Assembly (NCBI GenBank): GCA_964501655.1
Contig: CAZCTN010000004.1
Location: 62,001-126,000, forward strand
DNA from: JAAYJK01 sp964501655
GTDB taxonomy: Bacteria; Bacillota; Syntrophomonadia; Syntrophomonadales; Syntrophomonadaceae
Direction of reading: 5' to 3'
DNA: 64,000 bases
This document shows positions 36,498 to 45,800 of the stretch, piece by piece. The translations under genes and the position numbers were made by a program. The notes below the pieces were generated by a model that was given only the letters and a program-made list of their open reading frames with translations, was not told the origin of the DNA and did no database searches. The stretch's first letter is position 1; each line of letters begins with the position of its first letter.

Positions 36498-37352
36498 TTA
36501 CTTGCTGTAGTCATAGAATCCTTTGCCGGTCTTCATTCCCAGCCACCCAGCTCTAACCAGCTGTTTTAAGGGAGGTGCAGGACGATACTTGGGATCGCCG
36601 GTTTCAGCATATAAGGTGTTGCATACTGCCAGAGCAATATCAACACCGACCAGGTCGCACAGGGTCAAGGGGCCCATAGGCCATCCAGCCCCCAGCTTCA
36701 TAGCTGTATCAATATCTTCTGTACTTGCCAGTCCTTCATACTGAATGAAGGCAGCTTCGTTCATGCCCGGGAGGAGAATCCGGTTGACTACAAATCCGGG
36801 ACCTTCTTTGACTTTAATCGGAGTTTTTTTGATTTCTTTGGCAAATTCCACAACTGCATTAAGAGTATCCTCGGATGTCTGTACCGCCGGGATAACTTCT
36901 ATGAGCTTCATGACATTTGCGGGATTGAAGAAATGTACGCCTATAACTTTGTCGGAACGTTTGGTTATGGCAGCGATTTCGGTGATGGAAAGAGATGATG
37001 TGTTGGTGGCCAGGATTACGTCCGGACCCATCAAAGCATCCAGTTTGGTGTATATTTCCTTCTTGAGGTTCATGTTTTCGGGCACAACTTCAATGATAAG
37101 TTCTGCATCCTTCAGATCATCAAAATTAACAGTTCCTTTGATTTTTCCAAGAACAGCATCTGCGGTACCAGGAGCAGCTTTGCCCTTTTCTTCGGATTTA
37201 AGAATCTGTTTTTGGATACGGCCCAATGCGTTGTCTATAAATTTCTGGTCTATGTCATAGAGGATAACTTCTTTGCCTGCAGCTGCAGTTGCCCAGGCAA
37301 TACCCAGACCCATAGTACCAGCACCCAATAAACCTACTTTATTAAATCCCAT
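36498..37352 (-). CDS. 3-hydroxybutyryl-CoA dehydrogenase
   Basis: A 284-residue NAD-dependent dehydrogenase. N-terminal Rossmann motif GAGTMGLGIA, catalytic His in GVHFFNPANVMKLIEVI with its neighbouring Glu, and the PGFVVNRIL asparagine. It oxidises 3-hydroxyacyl-CoA to 3-ketoacyl-CoA in beta-oxidation. ATG follows GAGGGGGTA. First gene downstream of the sigma-54 promoter at 37513-37528. Confidence 0.93.
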   Translation of the reverse strand: MGFNKVGLLGAGTMGLGIAWATAAAGKEVILYDIDQKFIDNALGRIQKQILKSEEKGKAAPGTADAVLGKIKGTVNFDDLKDAELIIEVVPENMNLKKEIYTKLDALMGPDVILATNTSSLSITEIAAITKRSDKVIGVHFFNPANVMKLIEVIPAVQTSEDTLNAVVEFAKEIKKTPIKVKEGPGFVVNRILLPGMNEAAFIQYEGLASTEDIDTAMKLGAGWPMGPLTLCDLVGVDIALAVCNTLYAETGDPKYRPAPPLKQLVRAGWLGMKTGKGFYDYSK

Positions 37353-37512
37353 TTAATAAATACCCCCTCAAATTATTCTTTTCTGTAGTACTCTAAAAAC
37401 CATATTCAGACGCTAAAACTACGCCAGTACATTCCCCCCTTCATAAAATTGAATACCCCTTTTAATTGAATACCCCTATTATTTGATGCTAATCCACTCC
37501 CATATTCATTTA

Positions 37513-37528
37513 TGCAATAAATGTACCA
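37513..37528 (-). promoter_or_regulatory. Sigma-54 promoter of the hydroxyacyl-CoA dehydrogenase operon
   Basis: On the minus strand TGGTACATTTATTGCA: GG and GC are separated by 10 bp and match the -24/-12 consensus except for the normal Y position. Transcription would start near 37501, leaving about 150 nt of leader before the dehydrogenase. Confidence 0.7.
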
Positions 37529-37590
37529 CCTGCAGCTTAAATGCTTGTAGGGTGCTGTATTGCGCGTTTAAAGCCCTAAAACCCCCTGAA

Positions 37591-37698
37591 CGGCAACATG
37601 GATAATTGTCTATTGCCGGCTACAGAATATATGCAAAAAGGCTTAGAGACCGATTACACAAGCAGTTGTCCCGTAATAGGACACTGTCGCAGAAGTGG
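37591..37698. promoter_or_regulatory. Possible activator sites for the sigma-54 promoter at 37.5 kb
   Basis: TGTCC-N7-GGACA at 37667-37683 is followed at once by a related imperfect dyad TGTC-N10-GAC. CGGCAA-N16-TTGCCG is at 37591-37618. They lie 60-170 bp upstream of the promoter, next to the activator's stop codon, so one could instead be its terminator. Confidence 0.35.
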
Positions 37699-37703
37699 GA
37701 CGA

Positions 37704-39359
37704 TTACAGATCGATATTGTACTTGCTCATTTTTCTATAGAGAGCAGAACGGTGTATTTTTAGGTATTGAGCGGCTTTGCTTTTATTGCCGGAGGAATTC
37801 TCCAGAGCGAGAATTATGGCCTCTTTTTCCCGTTCCTGCAGATGTTTTTCCAGGGAATTCTGAGCTGCAGGGAAAGCTGCATCCCCTTTGGAAGACCGTA
37901 TGACCTCGGGTATATGCTCCGGGGTAATGGTATCGTGTTCGCAGAAATTGATAGCCCGTTCCAGAATGTTTTCCAGTTCCCTGACATTACCAGGCCAGTT
38001 GTAAGTCTGGAAATTACTCATAACATCAGGACGGATGGCATTCACGCTGGTGCCCAGCTGCTCATTCAGACGACGCAGGAGAACCCGGCACAATATCACC
38101 AGGTCATCTTTGCGTTCCCGCAGTGGGGGGAGATTGAGTACTACTACGTTCAAACGGTAATAAAGGTCTTCCCGAAATTTATGTTCCTTTACCAGCCGGT
38201 AAAGATTCTTATTGGTAGCAGCTATTACCCGGACATTAATGCGGGTGGAACGAATGCCTCCCACCCTTTCCAGCTCCCTTTCCTGCAAAACCCTTAGTAG
38301 TTTACCCTGCATAGCAACGGACATATCCGCAATTTCATCCAGGAAAATTGTACCATTATCGGCAAGTTCGAATTTACCGGGCTTACCTTCTTTTCGGGCT
38401 CCAGTGAACGCTCCTTCGGCATAACCGAATAGCTCGGACTCCAGCAGAGTTTCCGGTACTGCCGCACAGTTTACCTTGATAAACGGACCTTTGCGTCTCG
38501 AGCTGAGATTATGGATTGAATGAGCAAAAACCTCTTTGCCGGTACCACTTTCCCCGGTTATTAAAACGGTTGAAGTAGTTCGGGAGGCTTTGGCGGCTAA
38601 TTTCTTTTGCTTGATCAGATCTTTGTTATTCCCGGCTATATCATCCAGAGAGTACCTGGCACTACCGCTTGCGGCTTCTTCTTGAAGATCCATCGGATTC
38701 GAATGCAGAGTAGAAAAGGTGCTCTTCACTATTACTCCCACGGTTCGATTATTTCTGGTTATGGGTAAATAGACCAGATCCAGGGTCTTGCCGCTGGTGG
38801 AAATAGTCCGGCCAAAGAGAGGACGCGCTTCGTCTATGGAATGACGAAGGTTGGAATGGGGGATAAGCGAGGTCAGATTTTCCTTCAAGTCTTCTTTGGA
38901 ACGGCATTTAAAGTATTTGTAACAGACCTCATTAGCCCAGATAAATCGAGTATGCTCATCGAATACGGCTATTCCTTCATAGGGACTCTGCAAAAGGGAG
39001 TTTAACTGGTCATCCTCAAAGCTGTCTGTAACTCGAAAGATGGCATAGCATACAAAGGAATTGGGGCTTACCTCCAGCAGTCCTTTGCGGATAATTACTT
39101 CGTTTCCCTTGATAAAGGCCTTTTCCTGCAGGTAAAGCTCACGTTGGCTGATCATATTATGAAAATCCAGGCCGGGTTTCAATAGATCCACATGTTTGCC
39201 TAGAATAAAACTGGCATCAATATGAAAAATCTTTTCTGCGCTCTCGTTCATAAAAACAACATTTTGGAATGTATCAGTGATCAAGATGCCCTCATTAACA
39301 TTATGTAGAATGGGATTCATAATCAAATCCAATGATGATATATCTTTCTTATAGGACAT
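37704..39359 (-). CDS. Sigma-54 enhancer-binding activator with PAS domains
   Basis: A 551-residue activator. Two PAS domains (about 15-110 and 120-220) are followed by the AAA+ domain with Walker A GESGTGKE at 269-276 and GAFTGA at 316-321, and a Fis-type helix-turn-helix at the C terminus (NKSKAAQYLKIHRSALYRKM). No CBS domain. It is transcribed in the same direction as, and directly upstream of, the dehydrogenase-hydratase operon, which has a sigma-54 promoter. The likely target is therefore that operon. Signal unknown; PAS domains suggest redox or a small ligand. Confidence 0.9.
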   Translation of the reverse strand: MSYKKDISSLDLIMNPILHNVNEGILITDTFQNVVFMNESAEKIFHIDASFILGKHVDLLKPGLDFHNMISQRELYLQEKAFIKGNEVIIRKGLLEVSPNSFVCYAIFRVTDSFEDDQLNSLLQSPYEGIAVFDEHTRFIWANEVCYKYFKCRSKEDLKENLTSLIPHSNLRHSIDEARPLFGRTISTSGKTLDLVYLPITRNNRTVGVIVKSTFSTLHSNPMDLQEEAASGSARYSLDDIAGNNKDLIKQKKLAAKASRTTSTVLITGESGTGKEVFAHSIHNLSSRRKGPFIKVNCAAVPETLLESELFGYAEGAFTGARKEGKPGKFELADNGTIFLDEIADMSVAMQGKLLRVLQERELERVGGIRSTRINVRVIAATNKNLYRLVKEHKFREDLYYRLNVVVLNLPPLRERKDDLVILCRVLLRRLNEQLGTSVNAIRPDVMSNFQTYNWPGNVRELENILERAINFCEHDTITPEHIPEVIRSSKGDAAFPAAQNSLEKHLQEREKEAIILALENSSGNKSKAAQYLKIHRSALYRKMSKYNIDL

Positions 39360-39433
39360 TATTACCCCCCCATTAATGAAATTTTATCATATAAGCCGGG
39401 TTAAGTGAGGGTAAATTAAGTTCTGACTAGGAT

Positions 39434-39471
39434 AAAAAAAGATCCCGGTCAGATAATCTCTGATCCGGGAT
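39434..39471 (-). terminator. Terminator of the secreted protein gene
   Basis: ATCCCGGTCAGA (39442-39453) pairs with TCTGA(T)CCGGGAT (39459-39471). On the minus strand CTTTTTTT follows. Confidence 0.8.
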
Positions 39472-39481
39472 GATTGACTGT

Positions 39482-39955
39482 TTAAGACTGCAGTCTCTGG
39501 GTGACTGTCTCCAGCTTAAGCTTTTGCATGATGCGGTTGAGAGTTGTCGAATCCAGGTTTCCAGTGGGATCCAACGATTGCTGTTCCTGAAATTCCTTGA
39601 TGAACTGGGAAGATTCCTGTCCCTCTTCCAGACCCAGGGCAGCCAGCATGGCATCGATTTCTGCCTTCTCGCTGTTGTCTATTATCATAATTTCGCTATG
39701 TTGAGATGAACCTGTCCCGATCGATGACGACTGTGTATCGGCCAAACTGGTTAAACCTTCTTCCCCAGGGGCAGCTTTATTCGCTTCATCCGGATGGGAA
39801 CCATTGTTTTCAATCTGCTGATGTGCCAATATCGCAGCAGTACCGCCGTTGTGATCGGTTATTACTTTGAAACAACTTGTGAAGGCCAGCGTATATCCGC
39901 TTACAAGAGCGGCTGAGGCGATAAAAACTAAAAGGATAAAATGCTCTTTCTTCAT
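39482..39955 (-). CDS. Secreted protein with peptidoglycan-binding-like C terminus
   Basis: A 157-residue protein with a signal peptide or N-terminal anchor (residues 5-27), a low-complexity Ser/Glu/Asn linker (40-95) and a C-terminal region with F-I-K-E-F-Q-E-Q-Q-S-L-D-P-T-G-N-L-D, followed by TTLNRI. This resembles PG_binding_1 domains, but at about 45 residues it is short. ATG follows GGAGG. It has its own promoter and terminator. Function at the cell surface is inferred only. Confidence 0.6.
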   Translation of the reverse strand: MKKEHFILLVFIASAALVSGYTLAFTSCFKVITDHNGGTAAILAHQQIENNGSHPDEANKAAPGEEGLTSLADTQSSSIGTGSSQHSEIMIIDNSEKAEIDAMLAALGLEEGQESSQFIKEFQEQQSLDPTGNLDSTTLNRIMQKLKLETVTQRLQS

Positions 39956-39986
39956 TCCTACTAACCTCCTAAATTTAACTAAACAT

Positions 39987-40015
39987 ATTGTACAATAATC
40001 CTAAATATTTTGCAA
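39987..40015 (-). promoter_or_regulatory. Sigma-A promoter of the secreted protein gene
   Basis: On the minus strand TTGCAA (40010-40015), a 17-bp spacer and TACAAT (39987-39992), 32 bp before the start codon. Confidence 0.7.
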
Positions 40016-40109
40016 TACAAAATAATATAGGACTAAAGACACATTTTGCGTGAAGACAAGGGGCTGTTTTGCGCTTTACCGGCATGTTTTAGTGAACCGG
40101 GGGGTTGAA

Positions 40110-40240
40110 AAAACCTATCGCCTGACCAGCAGGAAGATAACCTGGGCCAGGACCCCACTGGGAACGGTGGGGGTTTCTGTTCTGTGGGTTTCAAATGCGT
40201 TGAGACTGAGAATCTTCAAACCAGAATGGAAAGTGATGTT
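40110..40240 (+). pseudogene. Decayed copA 3' fragment
   Basis: One frame reads V-S-V-L-W-V-S-N-A-L-R-L-R-I-F-K-P-E-W, matching V-S-V-V-S-N-A-L-R-L-K-L-F-K-P-K-W of the intact CopA at 48270-50810. DNA similarity is highest over 40172-40230 against 50481-50537. The rest of the ATPase is absent and the frame runs on into unrelated sequence. It is a relic of a P-type ATPase gene in the same orientation as the intact one. Confidence 0.6.
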
Positions 40241-40311
40241 AGAACATGTTAATATTAGACCATTCTTTAAATGCTTTTCTCCGGGGAACGTGGAGCAAGG
40301 GAGTGATGGAT

Positions 40312-41127
40312 ATGAAGATATCATTAAAGGAAGAAATGCAGACGCTTTTGATTCCTTTGTATGGCAGAGCGATGATGAGTAAGAAAGGCGTGTTCAAGGA
40401 TTACGATGCCGAACTTGCCGTTACACAAATAGACTACGACTTTTCCAGACTTCATATTCAAGCCAAAACGCAGATCATGCTCTCAATCCGCGGAGCGCTA
40501 ATAGATGACTTCACCAAAGAATATCTCAGAGAGCATTCAGACAGCACCGTAATCTACCTCGGCTGCGGACTGGATTCGAGAGCAAGGCGGCTTGGCTTTC
40601 CGGCCAAGTTATGGTACGACCTGGATTTTCCTGAGGTCATCCATATAAAGAAACAGCTTTACCAGGAAACAAAGAACTATAAATATATCTCATCGTCCGT
40701 AACCGACTGGAATTGGCTGGACAGTGTTGAATGTAACAACAGTCCTGTGCTTGTTATTGCGGAGGGATTGTTGATGTACCTTTGTGAGCCGGACATCAAA
40801 AGGCTTTTTTTAACAATGCGTGACAGATTCCCGGATACCACCCTGATTTTTGACGCGTATTCGTGTTTAACCGCGAAACAAGCCAAACATCACCCCTCTC
40901 TTAAAAAGACGGGAGCAACCCTTCAGTGGGGAGTAGATTCACCCCAGGCGCTGGAATCTTTTGGGATGGGAATAACCCACCTGAAAACCATGTATCTCAC
41001 CGATGACAGCGCGACCGAACCCTTGCCTAAAGGTTACCGCATTATGTTTAGATTGATGGGCAGATTCAAAGCTGTCCAGGAAGCCCATCGAATATTTGTA
41101 ATGAAACTTGTAAGAGTGCCGATGTGA
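40312..41127 (+). CDS. LCM-type SAM-dependent methyltransferase
   Basis: A 271-residue protein. The SAM site V-I-Y-L-G-C-G-L-D-S-R-A-R-R-L and the Asp-rich YDLDFPEVI segment match the leucine-carboxyl-methyltransferase/TcmP O-methyltransferase family. ATG at 40312 has AAGGGAG 8 bp upstream. In bacteria such proteins methylate secondary metabolites or protein carboxylates; no partner is evident. Flanked on both sides by gene relics, so it may be newly acquired. Confidence 0.75.
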   Translation: MKISLKEEMQTLLIPLYGRAMMSKKGVFKDYDAELAVTQIDYDFSRLHIQAKTQIMLSIRGALIDDFTKEYLREHSDSTVIYLGCGLDSRARRLGFPAKLWYDLDFPEVIHIKKQLYQETKNYKYISSSVTDWNWLDSVECNNSPVLVIAEGLLMYLCEPDIKRLFLTMRDRFPDTTLIFDAYSCLTAKQAKHHPSLKKTGATLQWGVDSPQALESFGMGITHLKTMYLTDDSATEPLPKGYRIMFRLMGRFKAVQEAHRIFVMKLVRVPM

Positions 41128-41248
41128 ATATTATTGCTGATATTTCTTTCATAAAATCATGCAGCAGTTTAACGCTGCTGCGGATATCTTACGGTTCCAG
41201 ATGTCCGTAGCCGATCAGCAGCTTGCTTTGGTGCCGGCTCTTTTCTAA
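41128..41248 (-). pseudogene. Decayed MocR/GntR-aminotransferase C terminus
   Basis: The minus strand reads S-K-L-L-I-G-Y-G-H-L-E-P, a stop codon, then D-I-R-S-S-V-K-L-L-H-D-F-M. This matches the last helix region of PLP-dependent MocR-type regulators, where LLIGYG is followed by an E-x-I-x-x-G-I helix. The in-frame stop and missing upstream part mark it as a remnant. From 41249 to 41556 I see nothing else convincing. Confidence 0.4.
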
Positions 41249-41556
41249 GCAGTGACATTCCAGCGGAGTTATATATATTCCATTTTGAAGGCAGATTTTT
41301 CTAAATGGTTCATCAAAATGCCTTTCTGTCAAGGGTTGCTTTATCAAACAGGTTTATTCAAGAAAAACCAGAATACAGATGAATATGTCGGGAAAGCTGT
41401 TCCCTGGCCAAATACCGGCGTGATTCAAGAATTGTCAAAATCCTCTGACACAGCAGTGCCTGTTCGTGCAAAGCTTGTAGTTATTGCAGAACTGCTAAAA
41501 TAGCTCCTTAAGGCTTTGGCAGCACAAAGCGTTACTAGATATTACAAGTTTTTTAC

Positions 41557-42249
41557 CTATAACGAAAGAATTCTTTCCAGTCTGTTCCAATCCTTGATTT
41601 CTATGGTTCGCTGCTCGAAAGAGATGATCCCTTCTGTCTCCAGGGCTCTTAATTCCCGGGAAAGAGAGGTCCGGGAAACATTCATGTACTCGGCCCAGGC
41701 TTTTTTGGAGAAGGGCAGGGTTACCAGATTGCAATTATTCGCGTCGTCAGCATGTTTTTTATAATGAATTAAAAATCCGGCAATTTTCTCTTGGATCGAG
41801 TCCAGACAAAGGATGCCGATTTTATGCTTCAAAATCAGCGTGGAGTTTGAGGCCGCTTCCAAAAAATTCGACATAAAATCTCTATCCCGGGCAAATAAGG
41901 CTAAAAGCTCATTCTTCATAAAAAAGAGAATTTTGCATGGCTTGCCTGCGGCGACAGTGTCTGGATAATGCTCCAAGCGGGAAAAAACCGAAGACTCGCC
42001 AATTAAATCAGGGCTTTTCTTCCGTTCAATGATAACCACTTTTCCGGTGGGAAAAAGCTTTTGTACATCAACGGTTCCTGACAAAATAATTCCCATTTTA
42101 TCAGCAGCTTGCAGTGGTGAAAAGATAACTTCATTTTCTTTATAGGATTCAATTTTGTAATTGGTCTTGGCCAGAAGCTGTTGAATTTCCTCCGGGGATT
42201 TGTTTTTAAACAAACTGCATTTTGGCAGCAAGGACAAGAGATTGTTCAT
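41557..42249 (-). CDS. Crp/Fnr-family transcriptional regulator
   Basis: A 230-residue regulator: cyclic-nucleotide-binding-like beta-barrel (about 10-125), dimer helix, and a C-terminal winged helix with the recognition segment WAEYMNVSRTSLSRELRALE. The N-terminal Fnr-type Cys cluster is absent, though single Cys residues occur at 11, 104 and 148. ATG is at 42249. It is divergent from the fur-activase operon, sharing a regulatory intergenic region, so it may control that operon. Confidence 0.85.
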   Translation of the reverse strand: MNNLLSLLPKCSLFKNKSPEEIQQLLAKTNYKIESYKENEVIFSPLQAADKMGIILSGTVDVQKLFPTGKVVIIERKKSPDLIGESSVFSRLEHYPDTVAAGKPCKILFFMKNELLALFARDRDFMSNFLEAASNSTLILKHKIGILCLDSIQEKIAGFLIHYKKHADDANNCNLVTLPFSKKAWAEYMNVSRTSLSRELRALETEGIISFEQRTIEIKDWNRLERILSL

Positions 42250-42269
42250 TCAGATATTCCTTTCAAGAA

Positions 42270-42317
42270 AAAACAGTATCAAGGGATACTGTTTTATTAA
42301 AAGTATTGTAATACAAT
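42270..42317. promoter_or_regulatory. Two palindromes between crp-type and fur-type genes
   Basis: AAAACAGTATC (42270-42280), AAGG loop, GATACTGTTTT (42285-42295) is a perfect 11-bp inverted repeat. ATTGT-AAT-ACAAT at about 42305-42317 follows. They are candidate operators for the divergent Crp/Fnr or Fur-family regulators. Confidence 0.5.
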
Positions 42318-42331
42318 CAAAACGAAAAGTA

Positions 42332-42350
42332 AATGAAAATGATTTTCATT
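42332..42350. promoter_or_regulatory. Fur-box palindrome
   Basis: AATGAAAAT-G-ATTTTCATT is a perfect 9-1-9 inverted repeat, close to the classical 19-bp Fur box (GATAATGAT-A-ATCATTATC). It lies 25 bp before the Fur-family start codon, suggesting autoregulation of the operon by metal. Confidence 0.75.
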
Positions 42351-42374
42351 ACCGAGAAATGGGGGGTGGCGGAG

Positions 42375-42824
42375 ATGGCAGCCAAGGAGAAAGAATTTGG
42401 AAACACACTCCAGACAGGTGGGTATAGGCTTACCAACCAGCGTCAAGCGGTGCTGGAGGTTATTTCGCAAAACCGGGAAAAACACTTGAGCACGGAGGAA
42501 ATATTCGGCGAGGTAAAAAAGAAATACCCCCAAATCGGGCTGGCAACTGTCTACCGGGCGGTACAGCTATTTGAAGAAATAGGGCTTGTGCAGCGTATTT
42601 CCCTGGATGACGGACGAATGAGATACCAGATGGCGGACCCGGAGGAAAAGCATGGGCATCATCATCTTATTTGCGAAATCTGCGGCGAAGTATTCGATTT
42701 TCAGGAAGACATGCTGGAGCTTTTGGAAGAGAATGTCTTTCTGGAAAAGGGGTTTACGGTAACCAACCATAGTGTAAAGGTTTTCGGTATCTGCAAAAAC
42801 TGTTCAAACCAAAAAAAGCAATAA
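42375..42824 (+). CDS. Fur-family metalloregulator
   Basis: A 149-residue Fur/PerR/Zur-type repressor. ATG at 42375 is chosen because GGGGGG lies 8 bp upstream; a start at 42333 would lie inside the Fur box. N-terminal winged helix (Y-R-L-T-N-Q-R-Q-A-V-L-E-V-I), the regulatory-metal loop HGHHHLICEICG and the structural-zinc cysteines C-x-x-C in CEIC and CKNC are present. The metal is not decided by sequence, but the box upstream favours iron. It is 13 bp before the giant activase gene, in the same operon. Confidence 0.9.
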   Translation: MAAKEKEFGNTLQTGGYRLTNQRQAVLEVISQNREKHLSTEEIFGEVKKKYPQIGLATVYRAVQLFEEIGLVQRISLDDGRMRYQMADPEEKHGHHHLICEICGEVFDFQEDMLELLEENVFLEKGFTVTNHSVKVFGICKNCSNQKKQ

Positions 42825-42837
42825 AGGAGGCCATAAA

Positions 42838-45800
42838 GTGTACAGCGTAGGGATCGATATCGGATATTCGTCCATCAAAGTAACCTTGATGAACGGCGAG
42901 CATGAAGTCAAATACCATAAATATCTGCTCCATAAAGGGAGGGTTAAAGAGAATCTAAAAAGTACAATTGCAGATCTGCTGGCAAATTACCCGGCGGAGG
43001 AAATAAAATACGGCTCTGTCACCGGCAGCGGGAGCAAATTTTTGACCAAAACCGGTGAAGCTAAATTTGTCAATGAAGTGGCGGCCCTGGTGGAGGGCGG
43101 CGCCGCGAGCAATGAAAAAATCGGATCGATCATTGAGATCGGCGGCGAGAGCGCCAAATATATCACCGGGATAAACGAGCGCGATAAATCGCAGCTGGAG
43201 ATCGCGATGAATTCCAACTGCTCCGCCGGTACCGGCGCGTTTTTGGAAGAACAAATGTCCCGGCTGAAGCTGAGGCTGGAGGATTATTCAATTTGTGCGG
43301 CCCGCGCCCAATCCATACCGAGAATAGCCGGGAGATGCAGCGTATTTGCCAAGACCGATATTACCCACCACCAGCAGGAAGGGGTCCCGGTGGAGGATAT
43401 CCTGCTGGGGCTTGCTTATGCCACGATCAGGAATTATAAAAGCGCGGTGATGAAAAAGCTCCCCCTGCAAAAGCCAATTTTATTGGTCGGCGGGGTAGCC
43501 CATAATCAAGGGATCATTACCGCTTTGCAAGACGTGCTGAATTTGGCTGAGGAGGAATTAATCATCCCCCTTCGCTTCGACAGCATGGGAGCCCTGGGAG
43601 CGGCGGTCATTGCGAAAAAGGATAAGCTTAAAATTGATTTGCCAAAACTATTAAACAGCCTGGACCAACTGGAAGCAGCTTATGGAGAAGCGGATGACGG
43701 GGTTGCATTGCCGCAATTGACAGCTTTTGGCGAAGATGACAGCCTGGGCAAGCATATCTGCAAATCCATAGCTAATTATCAAAGCGCTATAGACTGCTAC
43801 CTGGGTGTTGATGTCGGCTCCACCAGCACCAACCTGGTTCTGATAAATGCGGAAAATGAAATCATCTCCTATAAGTATTTGAGAACCCTGGGAAATCCTG
43901 TGGAAGCAGTAAGAACAGGCCTGCAGGAATTACAGGAAGAGCTGGGAGACCGGGTCAAGGTGATTGGAGCGGGTGTCACGGGTTCCGGCCGGTATATGAT
44001 CGGCGAGTTGATCGGCGCCGATGTCATCAAAGATGAGATCACGGCCCAGGCTAGAGCGGCGGTCGCTATAGACGATAGGGTCGACACCATATTTGAAATC
44101 GGCGGACAGGATTCCAAATATATCAGCCTTGAAGACGGGATTGTCACGGATTTTCAAATGAACAAGATCTGTGCGGCCGGAACCGGCTCTTTTATTGAGG
44201 AACAGGCCAACAAGTTCAACATACCTATTATGGACTTTGGGGATATGGCCCTTGACGGTGCAACCCCGGTTAACCTGGGTGAGCGATGCACCGTTTTTAT
44301 TGAAACCAGCATAGCGGCCTGCTTGTCCCGGGGAGCCAAGCTGGAGGATATTGCGGCGGGGCTGTGCTATTCCATTGCCAAAAACTACCTGGGCCGGGTT
44401 GTGGGGCAAAAGAGAATAGGCCGTAAGGTCTTTTTCCAGGGGGGGCTGGCCTACAACCAGGGTGTGGTCAACGCCTTCCGGGCTCTTACCGGAAAAGACA
44501 TCGCCGTCCCGCCGTATTTCAGCGTAACCGGCGCTTACGGCGCGGCGCTGCTGACGAAAGAAGAAATGGGCTGCGAAAATACCGGGTTCAAGGGATTCGT
44601 CCTGGAAAGCCAGGAGCAGTTTATGGAACGGCGGAAAGGAAATAAAGCCAAGGCCGACCACAAATCGATATTTGATGAAAGGGTGAGGGAATTAATCTTT
44701 GCAGGATATGACGGTTCGATAGAAAGCGGCAAGAAAACGGTGGGTATGCCGAGGGCCTTATTTACCTACGGGATGTTTGCCATGTTCAATGCCATTTTTA
44801 AAGAACTGGGCTTCAATGTAATCTTGTCCGGCCCCAGCAGTGAAGAAACCGTCCGCATGGGCCAGCAGTACGCTTTGGATGAAACCTGCTTTCCGGTTAA
44901 GCTGATTACCGGTCATATGGCCGAACTGGTAGAGAAAAAGGCGGATTACATCTTCTTCCCCGATTTGTTTACGGTAGACCATCCCGGCTCCGTGAGCAGG
45001 CAAAACTACGGCTGCGCTTATATGCAGCTGGCCTTCAAGCTTATGAAGCAGGCCATGGAATTGGATGAAAAAGGAATAGAACTGCTGGCTCCCACCATAG
45101 CCTTCAGCCTGGGTAGTGAATTCATGATGCAAAGCTTTGGAAATCTGGGCCAACAACTGGGTAAAACTCCGGAACAGATTGCCGCGGCCTTGCAAAAAGG
45201 AATGGCCGCTTTCCACAGTTTTGAAGAAAGAATCGCTGAAAACGGGAAACAGGTCATTAAGGAACTAAGACCGGATGAAAAAGCCTTTGTGCTTGTTTCC
45301 AAAATCTATGGTGTGGCCGATCCGGTGTTGAACATGGGAATACCGGCGAAACTTATGGACATGGGATACAAGGTTCTGCCCTTCTACGATTTGCCGGAAG
45401 GGGATACCTCCCCAGAACACCCCAATATGTTCTGGCCTTTCGGGCAGCATATCCTGGAACCGGCGCAGCTTGTCAAAGAGCATCCCAACCTATACGCCAT
45501 CCTGCTGACCCATCACGGCTGCGGCCCGGACTCGATGCTATCGCATTACTTCAGAGAAGAAATGGACGGCAAGCCGTATTTGCACATCGAGGTGGATGAG
45601 CATTCCTCCGGAGTGGGGGTTATTACCAGGGTGGAGGCTTTTATCAACAGCCTGCAAAAGGTCGGGGTTAAAGAAGCGGATGCCATGGAAATCTACGCCG
45701 GCAGGATCATTCATAAATATGTCAATATTAAGCAAAGTTTATTGGAATTAACGGCCAAGGCGGTAATTTACCTGCCCTATCTGTATCCTTATTCGGAAAT

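Noticed and set aside
37550..37563. Plus-strand sigma-54 promoter GGGTGCTGTATTGC
   Set aside because: GG-N10-GC spacing fits, but the -24 element is poor and no plus-strand gene lies downstream.
41252..41503. An 83-codon open frame
   Set aside because: No ribosome site, no recognisable similarity, and it lies in a region of gene relics.
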